Of a stretch of DNA of 64,000 nucleotides, positions 34,434 through 41,555 are shown in pieces. The notes under the pieces were generated by a model. The model did no database searches, had not been told where the DNA came from, and worked only from the letters and a program-made list of their open reading frames with translations. Positions within the stretch are counted from its first letter, which is position 1. Each line of letters begins with the position of its first letter. Source of the DNA: Paenibacillus ihbetae (GTDB lineage: Bacteria > Bacillota > Bacilli > Paenibacillales > Paenibacillaceae); contig NZ_CP016809.1 in NCBI RefSeq assembly GCF_002741055.1, positions 2,626,501-2,690,500 of the forward strand. The letters run 5' to 3'. The translations under genes were made by a program, and so were the position numbers.

Positions 34434-34490
34434 GCTTGATGATCGTTCTCCAATGATCATTGCACGATGATCGTATGCTTGATGATCATT
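34434..34490. repeat. Short direct and inverted repeats before the GH130 gene
   Basis: GCTTGATGATCGTT (34434-34447) is repeated as GCTTGATGATCATT (34477-34490), 43 bases later. Between them is the 12-bp palindrome CAATGATCATTG (34451-34462). It may be an operator cluster or a structured leader for the GH130 gene. Confidence 0.5.
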
Positions 34491-34564
34491 GCGGATCGAT
34501 GCTTAAACCTGGAAGTTATTCAGCTTCTTAATTATAAATCTGCTTAATGATTGGGGTTGCAGCT

Positions 34565-35626
34565 ATGAAAATATATCGATACGAGGAGAACCCTCTGATC
34601 ACACCGGCCGACGTAAAGCCGTACCACGAGGGCTTTGAGGTCATCGGCGCCTTCAATGCGGGCGTTGCCGAATATAACGGCGAAGTGCTGCTGCTGCTGC
34701 GCGTTGCGGAGCGGCCGGTGAGCAGCGATCCGCGCATCGTGAAGGCCCCCGTATTCAACGCCCGAACCCGGGATCTCGATATCCTGGAATTCCGTACGGA
34801 CGATGAACGCTATGATTTCTCCGATCCCCGCGTCATCCGCAACGTCCGTCAAAGCGCATCCTTCGAATATTTGACCTCCCTGTCCTATATTCGACTGGCG
34901 CGGAGCAAGGACGGCCATCGCTTTACGATCGAGGATCAGCCCCTGGTGTACCCGGCCCAATGCTTAGAGACGTTCGGCATCGAGGATCCGCGGGTTACGC
35001 AGATTGGGGACACCTACTATATATACTTCTCCGCCGTCTCCCCTGTCGGGATCGGAGAATCGATGGTGTCCACCAAGGACTTTGTCACCTTCACCCATCA
35101 CGGCATGATTTTCGGGCCGGACAACAAGGATGTGCTGATCTTCCCTGAGAAGATCGGCGGCAAATACTATGCGCTTCATCGTCCGACCACCAAAAGCACC
35201 GGCAATCCGGAAATGTGGATCGCTGAATCCGACAATCTTGTGTATTGGGGCAACCACAAGCATCTTGCCGGACTCCGCGAAGGCATGTGGGACAGCGGCC
35301 GCATCGGCGGCGGGGCCGTACCCATCCGTACGGAGAAGGGCTGGCTCGAGCTCTACCACGGCGCCACCAAGGAACACCGTTATTGCATGGGTGCGCTGCT
35401 GCTGGATCTGAACGACCCGTCGAAAGTGATTGCCCGCTCGAGCCGGCCGATTATGGAGCCTGAAGCAGACTATGAGAAGAACGGATTTTTCGGCGATGTT
35501 GTGTTCTCCTGCGGCGCCCTTGTCCACGGTGACGTTGTGAAGATGTATTACGGCGTTGCCGATACGTCGATGGCTTGCGCCGAGCTGAGCCTTAGCGAGA
35601 TTTTGGACAGCCTTGCCTATGAGTAA
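34565..35626 (+). CDS. GH130 beta-mannoside phosphorylase
   Basis: 353 residues, a single five-bladed propeller. Diagnostic strings: NPLITPADVKPYHEGFEVIGAFNAGVAEYNGEVLLLLRVAER, and GIEDPRVTQIGDTYYIYFSA with the proposed catalytic Asp141. RIGGGAVPIRTEKGWLELYHGA contributes phosphate-binding residues, and NGFFGDVVFSCGALVHGDVVKMYYGVADT follows. Family members phosphorolyse beta-1,4- or beta-1,2-mannosides to mannose 1-phosphate; the exact linkage cannot be read here. ATG 34565 is chosen over ATG 34547 since the family begins MKIYRYEENP; the ribosome site (GGGG) is modest. Last gene of the locus, with a terminator after it. Confidence 0.88.
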   Translation: MKIYRYEENPLITPADVKPYHEGFEVIGAFNAGVAEYNGEVLLLLRVAERPVSSDPRIVKAPVFNARTRDLDILEFRTDDERYDFSDPRVIRNVRQSASFEYLTSLSYIRLARSKDGHRFTIEDQPLVYPAQCLETFGIEDPRVTQIGDTYYIYFSAVSPVGIGESMVSTKDFVTFTHHGMIFGPDNKDVLIFPEKIGGKYYALHRPTTKSTGNPEMWIAESDNLVYWGNHKHLAGLREGMWDSGRIGGGAVPIRTEKGWLELYHGATKEHRYCMGALLLDLNDPSKVIARSSRPIMEPEADYEKNGFFGDVVFSCGALVHGDVVKMYYGVADTSMACAELSLSEILDSLAYE

Positions 35627-35670
35627 TGCGCCCGCTCATGAGTAACTCGCCGGACGACTGATGCGCATGA

Positions 35671-35707
35671 AGCCGGGACCCGCTGAATCTGGGGTCTCGG
35701 CTATTTT
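35671..35707 (+). terminator. Terminator of the GH130 operon
   Basis: AGCCGGGACCC pairs with GGGTCTCGGCT (one wobble) followed by ATTTTT. Confidence 0.7.
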
Positions 35708-35882
35708 TCCCGGGATAAACCCTCTCCATAGAACCGGCAGATCCACCCGAAAAAAAGATTATGGAAGCGCATTCGAATTGCGTTACAATAGAAGGCAAAC
35801 GATGTCCATTTTCACGTTCCAGGTGCGCATGCAAGCCGTTACTCTTGAAATGCTCCCTGGATCCCTAAGGAGGAATAGGCGC

Positions 35883-36290
35883 ATGATTCAAGGCATTGCC
35901 CATTTGGCTTTCGATGTGGCCGACATGGAGAAATCCCTGCACTTCTACTGCGGCATTCTCGGATTCACCCGCGCGTTCGATATTCCGGACGATCAGGGCC
36001 GGCCATGGATTGAGTACATTAAGGTCAGGGACGGACAATTCATCGAATTGTTTTACGGCGGCCGGAACAAGCCGGAGCACGTGCAGCAGCCGATCGGCTT
36101 CTCGCATCTCTGCCTGGAGGTCCGCGATATCCATGAGATCGCCGGGCATCTCCGCAAGCATGGCGTCCCCCTCGACGTGGAGCCTGTGCAGGGCAAGGAT
36201 CACAACTGGCAGTGCTGGGCCAAGGACCCTGACGGGAACCGGATCGAATTCATGCAGCTGGATCCGAAATCGCCTCAGATGAACTGCTAA
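35883..36290 (+). CDS. VOC-superfamily (glyoxalase/bleomycin-resistance-like) protein
   Basis: 135 residues, two-module VOC fold: GIAHLAFDVADMEKSLHFYCGILGFTRAFDIPDDQGRPWIEYIKV, then IGFSHLCLEVRDIHEIAGHLRKHG and AKDPDGNRIEFMQL. Candidate metal ligands are His6, the Glu in QFIELFYG, His in FSHLCLE and Glu in RIEFMQ. The reaction is unknown. The start at 35883 has AAGGAGG nine bases upstream; the frame stays open to 35661 but the extra part is not VOC-like. Different from the VOC gene at 6774. Confidence 0.82.
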   Translation: MIQGIAHLAFDVADMEKSLHFYCGILGFTRAFDIPDDQGRPWIEYIKVRDGQFIELFYGGRNKPEHVQQPIGFSHLCLEVRDIHEIAGHLRKHGVPLDVEPVQGKDHNWQCWAKDPDGNRIEFMQLDPKSPQMNC

Positions 36291-36470
36291 TGGATTTTTT
36301 ACAGAAGGGCACTCATTCCTTGAGCCGGCTTAGAGACGTACCGTCCTAGCGGTTGGCCTAAACATCCGGAAGCATCGGCTCGGCCAGGGCTGTTCCGCGG
36401 GGCGCGCTCCCTGCTGAGCAGCTCTTTTTTTCTCCGCAAAAACCGGGCTGTTCCCCTCTCTCCTAACCTC

Positions 36471-36499
36471 TTGCCAACTTCTGTTAATCCGGCTACAAT
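36471..36499 (+). promoter_or_regulatory. Sigma-A promoter of the MFS gene
   Basis: TTGCCA (36471-36476), a 17-base spacer and TACAAT (36494-36499). The predicted start near 36506 is just before a 20-bp palindrome. Confidence 0.75.
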
Positions 36500-36510
36500 A
36501 GAACCACCGT

Positions 36511-36530
36511 ATTATTCAAATTTGAATAAT
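36511..36530. promoter_or_regulatory. 20-bp perfect palindromic operator
   Basis: ATTATTCAAATTTGAATAAT reads identically on both strands. It is centred 14 bases after the predicted transcription start and 40 bases before the MFS start codon, ideal for repression. The PadR regulator encoded downstream is the obvious candidate ligand. Confidence 0.65.
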
Positions 36531-36569
36531 ATGAATCGATTTGCATATGAAAAAAGGAGCATACATATC

Positions 36570-38075
36570 ATGAATGCACAGCAAAGCAACATCAAGCTCG
36601 TTGTGGCCGGGCTGCTGCTCGGGATCTTCATGGCCGCAATCGATAATACGATTGTCGCCACGGCGTTATCCACCATCATTCGCGATCTGCAAGGCTTCGA
36701 TCAAGTGGTGTGGGTAACCTCGGTGTATATGGTTGCCGTCATGGCCGGTACGCCGATCTTCGGCAAGCTGTCCGACATGTATGGACGCAAGCGGTTTTTC
36801 ATCTTCGGGCTTGTCGTCTTCCTTATCGGATCCGCCTTATGCGGAATGGCCGGAAGCATGACCCAGCTCATTATTTACCGGGCCATTCAGGGCATTGGGG
36901 GCGGCGCCCTCATGCCGATCGCCTTTACGATCGTGTTCGACCTGTTCCCGCCGGAGAAACGGGGAAAAATGACGGGCCTGCTCGGCGCCGTCTTCGGGAC
37001 CTCGAGCATCATGGGGCCTCTTCTTGGTGCCTTCATCACCGACAGCATTGGCTGGGAATGGATTTTCTATGTCAACGTTCCGATCGGGATCGTAGCCTTC
37101 ATCTTCATTATGACGGCATACAAGGAATCCCCTTCGCACACCAAACAGAAGATTGACTGGACGGGAGCGGCTACGCTTGTCGGCGCCATCATCTGCCTTA
37201 TGTTCGGCCTGGAGCTCGGCGGCCAGACCTATCCTTGGGACTCCCCGCAAATTCTGGGACTGTTCGCAGGCTTCCTCGTCCTGTTCATCGTGTTTCTGTT
37301 TGCGGAGACCCGCGCAGCCGAGCCGATTATCTCGTTCCAGATGTTCCGCAAGCGCCTGTTCGCTTCAAGCAATCTCGTCGCCCTGTTCTATGGCGCCACC
37401 TTTATCGTGGCGACCATTTACATCCCGATCTTCGTCAGCGGCGTATACGGCGGCAGCGCCACCAATTCCGGGCTGATCCTGATGCCGATGATGCTCGGCA
37501 GCGTAGTCGGGAGCCAGCTGGGCGGCATGCTGACAACCCGTGCCGCATTCCGGAACATTATGATTCTGTCCGCGGTATGCTTTATTGCAGGAATCTTCTG
37601 CCTCAGCACCATCAGTTCGGAAACCCCGCGTTATTTGCTGACGGTCTATATGGTGCTGACAGGCTTTGGCGTCGGATTCTCCTTCTCCGTGCTCAGTATG
37701 GCCTCCATCCATAACTTTGACGCACGGAAGCGGGGCGCCGCCACGTCAACGAACTCCTTCCTCCGCTCCTTCGGGATGACGGTCGGAATTACGATATTCG
37801 GCATCATACAGCGCAACGGCCTGAATAACCGCCTCGCCGATTTGGGCGGAAACGCCCCTGCGGGCGCCGACCTCAGCGCCGATGCCATCCTGTCGCCTGA
37901 GGTGATGAGCCAAATGCCTCCTCAGGTGCGGGAGCAGATTATCGGCTCGCTGGCGGATTCCGTTGCACGTACCTTTATGTGGGCCCTGGTGCCGGCTGTA
38001 CTTGCTCTTGTCTTCGTGCTCATGATGGGCAAAGAGCGGGTTATCGTTCCCGGCAAGCAGACCAACAATGCGTAA
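36570..38075 (+). CDS. MFS multidrug exporter, DHA2 (EmrB/QacA) family
   Basis: Proton-driven drug exporter, 501 residues with 14 predicted helices. The DHA2 motif C and neighbouring signatures are visible: AIDNTIVATALSTIIRDLQG, motif A GKLSDMYGRKRFF, and GGGALMPIAFTIVFDLFPPEKRGKMTGLLGAVFGTSSIMGPLLGAF. The start at 36570 has AAAAGGAG nine bases upstream; the frame is open earlier but runs into the promoter. It is followed by a PadR gene after 13 bases, so the exporter and regulator form a self-regulated operon. Confidence 0.92.
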   Translation: MNAQQSNIKLVVAGLLLGIFMAAIDNTIVATALSTIIRDLQGFDQVVWVTSVYMVAVMAGTPIFGKLSDMYGRKRFFIFGLVVFLIGSALCGMAGSMTQLIIYRAIQGIGGGALMPIAFTIVFDLFPPEKRGKMTGLLGAVFGTSSIMGPLLGAFITDSIGWEWIFYVNVPIGIVAFIFIMTAYKESPSHTKQKIDWTGAATLVGAIICLMFGLELGGQTYPWDSPQILGLFAGFLVLFIVFLFAETRAAEPIISFQMFRKRLFASSNLVALFYGATFIVATIYIPIFVSGVYGGSATNSGLILMPMMLGSVVGSQLGGMLTTRAAFRNIMILSAVCFIAGIFCLSTISSETPRYLLTVYMVLTGFGVGFSFSVLSMASIHNFDARKRGAATSTNSFLRSFGMTVGITIFGIIQRNGLNNRLADLGGNAPAGADLSADAILSPEVMSQMPPQVREQIIGSLADSVARTFMWALVPAVLALVFVLMMGKERVIVPGKQTNNA

Positions 38076-38088
38076 GAGGGCATAGCCT

Positions 38089-38664
38089 ATGTCGATGAAG
38101 CTGGCGATTCTCGGGCTGCTGCTGGAGGGCGACTACCACCCGTACGAAATTCGCAGCATCATGAAGGACCGCGGCATGGACCAATACACCAAACTCCAAT
38201 TGGGCTCCCTATATTATGCCGTGGACCGGCTGGCCGAGGAGGGCTATATCGAAGCGGTAGAAACGATTCAGAGCGACAACCGGCCCGACAAAACCATTTA
38301 CCGGATCACGGATGCCGGCCGCAAGCATTTTGAGCTGCTGCTGCTGAAGAAGTTCAGGGATATCGAGCCGGTGCACCATCCGCTCTATATCGCGCTGCCC
38401 TTCTCCCGACATGCGGATCCCGAAGCCCTCGGCCCGATCCTTCAGACCCGGATTCGCGATGCCGAGCACCGCGTCAATCAGGCGTATCAATTGTATGTGG
38501 AGCACCGCGGCTTCGTTCCCCGAAGCACGCAGCATCTGATGGTCGGAATGTATGAGCATGCGAAGACCGATCTCAACTGGCTGAAGCGACTATATGCGGA
38601 TGTGATCGATGGACGGCTCGGCATTAAGGGAGATCCGCTGCCGCTCGATGAGGATGAACGCTGA
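38089..38664 (+). CDS. PadR-family transcriptional regulator
   Basis: 191 residues. The N-terminal winged helix is MKLAILGLLLEGDYHPYEIRSIMKDRGMDQYTKLQLGSLYYAVDRLAEEGYIEAVE...DKTIYRITDAGRKHFELLLL, a clear PadR fold. The C-terminal helical part (VNQAYQLYVEHRGFVPRSTQHLMVGMYEHAKTDLNWLKRL) serves dimerisation or ligand binding. It is second in the operon with the MFS exporter and probably represses it through the palindrome at 36511-36530. Confidence 0.9.
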   Translation: MSMKLAILGLLLEGDYHPYEIRSIMKDRGMDQYTKLQLGSLYYAVDRLAEEGYIEAVETIQSDNRPDKTIYRITDAGRKHFELLLLKKFRDIEPVHHPLYIALPFSRHADPEALGPILQTRIRDAEHRVNQAYQLYVEHRGFVPRSTQHLMVGMYEHAKTDLNWLKRLYADVIDGRLGIKGDPLPLDEDER

Positions 38665-38691
38665 TCGGACATTGAACGGATGTTGAAAATG

Positions 38692-38732
38692 AAAAAGAGC
38701 GAGGCCGCCTGTAGGGGCGCCTCGCTCTTTTT
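38692..38732. terminator. Bidirectional terminator
   Basis: AAAAAGAGCGAGGC (38692-38705) pairs with GCCTCGCTCTTTTT (38719-38732), 14 bp perfect. It serves both padR (+) and the convergent aldo/keto reductase (-). Confidence 0.9.
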
Positions 38733-38746
38733 GTGTATTGTCAGAT

Positions 38747-39577
38747 TTAGAACAGGAACTCGTCCGGATTGGATCCAAAGCGCTTGTTCTCGTTCAAGCC
38801 GTCGATAGCTGCCATATCCTCGGCGGACAGCTCGAAATCGAAGATGTTCGCATTCTCGCGGATACGATGCTCTTTGATTGACTTCGGAATGACGATCACG
38901 CCGTTCTGAATATCCCAGCGCAGAATGACCTGTGCCGTCGTCTTGCCGTATTTCTCGGCGATCTGCGCCAGTACCGGATGATCCAGATTGCCCTGCATCA
39001 GCGGGCTCCAGGCTTCGAGCACGATGTTGTTCTCGCGCGCATAGGCAAGCAGCTCCTTCTGGGAGAGCAGCGGATGCAGCTCGACCTGATTCACGACCGG
39101 AACGACGCCCGTTTCCTCGATAATATGCTCCAGATGGCGGATTTGGAAGTTGCTCACACCGATCGAGCGGACAAGCCCCTCTTTTTGCAGGTGAATAAGT
39201 GCCTTCCATGTCTCCAGATACTTATCTCTACCCGGCCAGTGAACCAGGTACAAATCCACGACTTCCAGACCCAGCTTCTTACGGCTCGTTTCAAAAGCCT
39301 GCAGCGTCTTCTCGTAGCCCTGATCGTCGTTCCACACCTTGGTTGTAATGAACAGCTCGTCCCGAGAAACTCCGGATTCGCGAATGGCTTGCCCTACACC
39401 CTCTTCATTGCCGTAGATCGCAGCTGTATCGATCATGCGGTATCCCGCGGCAATGGCGGATTTTACGGACTGAATAACCTCTTCGCCTTCTTTGGTCTTC
39501 CATACGCCGAGGCCCAGCCAAGGCATCTTGACGCCGTCATTCAAAGTAGGTCCATCGGTAAAAACTTGATTGGCCAT
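38747..39577 (-). CDS. Aldo/keto reductase (glyoxal/diketogluconate reductase type)
   Basis: An NADPH-dependent carbonyl reductase of 276 residues, TIM barrel. The catalytic tetrad is complete: Asp50 and Tyr55 (MIDTAAIYGNEEG), Lys80 (FITTKVWN), His113 (LYLVHWPG). The NADPH-binding end IPKSIKEHRIRENANIFDFELSAEDMAAIDGLN is typical of the AKR5 branch (YvgN/YtbE-like). It probably detoxifies methylglyoxal or other aldehydes. GGAGGG precedes ATG 39577. Monocistronic. Confidence 0.9.
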   Translation of the reverse strand: MANQVFTDGPTLNDGVKMPWLGLGVWKTKEGEEVIQSVKSAIAAGYRMIDTAAIYGNEEGVGQAIRESGVSRDELFITTKVWNDDQGYEKTLQAFETSRKKLGLEVVDLYLVHWPGRDKYLETWKALIHLQKEGLVRSIGVSNFQIRHLEHIIEETGVVPVVNQVELHPLLSQKELLAYARENNIVLEAWSPLMQGNLDHPVLAQIAEKYGKTTAQVILRWDIQNGVIVIPKSIKEHRIRENANIFDFELSAEDMAAIDGLNENKRFGSNPDEFLF

Positions 39578-39767
39578 TCTGAAATCCCTCCTGATTATGT
39601 AATGTCATGCGGTTAACGCCGCTTTCTCCAGTATATCAAATTCCAAGTATCCCGCTCAACGTTAGTCGTTACCCGCCGTCCATAGCGATTTCTAAACTTG
39701 CTTTAAACGGGATTTAAACTTGGACATGTACAATGGAGGCAAGCTTACAACACAGGAGGATTGCCGG

Positions 39768-39959
39768 ATGGAGAAAGTAACGCTGGTCATTGCGCTCGCC
39801 GCACTTGCGGTAGCCGCGATTCTTTTTATAGGCAACATTTGGAACAACGGGATTGCATCCGCCTTTTCCATGAATTCCCGCGCGAAAAAGTACGCCGTTG
39901 TGTCATTAATCATCTACGCCGCTTCCATCAGCTGCTTCGTGCTTCTCAGGAATATCTAA
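39768..39959 (+). CDS. Small two-helix membrane protein
   Basis: 63 residues: VTLVIALAALAVAAILFIGNIW, a short positively charged loop (NSRAKKYA), then VVSLIIYAASISCFVLL. Function not recognised. CAGGAGGA lies eight bases before ATG 39768, a strong translation signal, whereas an earlier in-frame ATG at 39720 has none. It stands alone between the reductase and a convergent membrane gene. Confidence 0.65.
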   Translation: MEKVTLVIALAALAVAAILFIGNIWNNGIASAFSMNSRAKKYAVVSLIIYAASISCFVLLRNI

Positions 39960-39991
39960 CGCGGGTAGGTCTTGGAGCTAAAACGCGAAAA

Positions 39992-40037
39992 GGGCTGATC
40001 TCAAGGCAAATAGAAACAGTGCCCCAAAGACCAGCCC
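39992..40037 (-). terminator. Terminator between two convergent membrane genes
   Basis: GGGCTGATCT (39992-40001) pairs with AGACCAGCCC (40028-40037) with one mismatch; on the minus strand it is followed by TTTTC. Confidence 0.6.
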
Positions 40038-40072
40038 CCGCTTTTGGGTTAACAAGCGGTCCGAACCGTCAG

Positions 40073-40444
40073 TCAATATTTACGCTTGAAAATGCCGAAG
40101 GTCAGCAGACCGCAAGCAGCCATGAACAGATACGGACCTGCCGCTGCGCCCCGAATCGTTTCCCCGAAGAATTCGATCGTCTTGGACGACACGTACATGA
40201 TGGTGAACACCACGGCCAGCAGCGCAAAGCCGTATGCGATAATCTTGTTCATCCGCTTGCCGCGTACCACCTTCACGAACGGATAGATATAACACACGAT
40301 AAAAAACACCCCGCCCTGAAGAAACCCGTTCTCCGCAGCGATTCCGATATCCAGCCAGTTGAAGAAGAAAGAGGCCAGCGCGAGGCAGGTGGCGATAAAA
40401 ATGATTTTGCCGCCCAGATCCCATTCCATAAAACGAAGCTTCAT
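40073..40444 (-). CDS. Four-helix membrane protein, unknown function
   Basis: 123 residues with four hydrophobic segments: GKIIFIATCLALASFFFNWLDIG, GGVFFIVCYIYPFVKVV, IIAYGFALLAVVFTIMYVS and GPYLFMAACGLLTFGIFKRKY. No family recognised. AGGGGAGTG lies before ATG 40444. It faces the small membrane gene at 39768 convergently. Confidence 0.65.
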   Translation of the reverse strand: MKLRFMEWDLGGKIIFIATCLALASFFFNWLDIGIAAENGFLQGGVFFIVCYIYPFVKVVRGKRMNKIIAYGFALLAVVFTIMYVSSKTIEFFGETIRGAAAGPYLFMAACGLLTFGIFKRKY

Positions 40445-40557
40445 TCCATTACACTCCCCTAGCCCGTGTCCATCGCCGCCAAGGGGCGGGATGAACCGTG
40501 GACTTCAACAAAGTCAGGGATAATTATACCGGATTTTGTCCGGGGGCGGTAGAGAAA

Positions 40558-41142
40558 CTACGCGTCCTGAGAACCGTTCAGCCACACGGTTTTATCGGCT
40601 GCCGGCTGGCGCTTGCCTTGCTTCGGCTCCATATCCTGATATCCGATATACAGGAAGCCGAGCATCTTGCCATTCGAGCCCAATCCGAACGCCTCATTCA
40701 TAAGGGCGTGGAAGCATGGCTCTCCTGTTCTCCATACAGCACCGAGTCCAAGGCCATGGATCTCGAGGAGCATGTTCTGGATGGCGGCGAATACCGCGCC
40801 GTACTCCTCAATCTCAATCACTTTAGGATCCGTGGAGGGCTCGACAGCTACCCCGATCACGACCGGGGCACGGTATGCCTTCGCGCGTCCCGACTCACGG
40901 GCGGCGGCAATCCCTTCTTCGCTGGTGTCTCCTGCACCTGCAGCTTGAATGTCGCCGAGAGCGTTACCGAGTACATCCCGGCCCTCCCCCTGCATCACAA
41001 AAAATCGCCAAGGCTCCGTCAATTTATGGTTCGGCGCCCAGGTACCCGCTTCAATAATTCGCTCCAACAGCTCCTGCGGCACGGCATCAGGCTTTACTTT
41101 GCCGATACTGCGGCGCGTGCGGATCGCTTCACTTACGTTCAT
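40558..41142 (-). CDS. Nitroreductase-family FMN protein (YdjA/YfhC-like)
   Basis: 194 residues, a short nitroreductase: MNVSEAIRTRRSIGKVKPDAVPQELLERIIEAGTWAPNHKLTEPWRFFVM has the RRS FMN-binding start and the WAPNHKLTEPW string typical of the YdjA/YfhC branch. IQNMLLEIHGLGLGAVWRTG and LGFLYIGY follow. The substrate is unknown. ATG 41142 is nine bases from AGGAGG; ATG 41151 abuts it and is rejected. A perfect 9-5-9 inverted repeat covers its -10 region, suggesting control by a redox- or electrophile-sensing repressor. Confidence 0.86.
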   Translation of the reverse strand: MNVSEAIRTRRSIGKVKPDAVPQELLERIIEAGTWAPNHKLTEPWRFFVMQGEGRDVLGNALGDIQAAGAGDTSEEGIAAARESGRAKAYRAPVVIGVAVEPSTDPKVIEIEEYGAVFAAIQNMLLEIHGLGLGAVWRTGEPCFHALMNEAFGLGSNGKMLGFLYIGYQDMEPKQGKRQPAADKTVWLNGSQDA

Positions 41143-41245
41143 ATCCTGCATCCTCCTAAGCATATTATCGATATTAGGCCTTCCTATGCCTTCGCATAAG
41201 CCAGCAGATTCATTTCTCTTTCAGAATCCGGCTTTCACCAATGCC

Positions 41246-41268
41246 TAATTGAGAGTCTATCTCAATTA
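41246..41268. promoter_or_regulatory. Operator-like inverted repeat over the nitroreductase promoter
   Basis: TAATTGAGA-GTCTA-TCTCAATTA, 9-bp arms around a 5-base centre. On the minus strand TATAAT (41270-41265) overlaps its upstream arm, 123 bases before the nitroreductase start. The rest of 41269-41555 has no supportable gene. Confidence 0.6.
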
Positions 41269-41555
41269 TACCAAAAAGAGAAGAGGCTCACGAATTGCCC
41301 GGGACGCTCCCGAGACGCATCCGGGTCAGGGCCGGAATGCGCAGGTATAACGAGGGTAAATTGACCGTCTGATAATTAATAGGGTGAATTCATCTTTAGC
41401 AGGAATCAGCATCCACTTCATTTTTGTCATATATTCCTGATATCTTCGGTTTTAGATGAAAAATACCAGGCTAATTCTCTCGATTTTCATCTAGTAATCC
41501 ATGCCATTATCTGGGATAATGAGCATTAATATATACTAGAATTGGAGGATGATTT

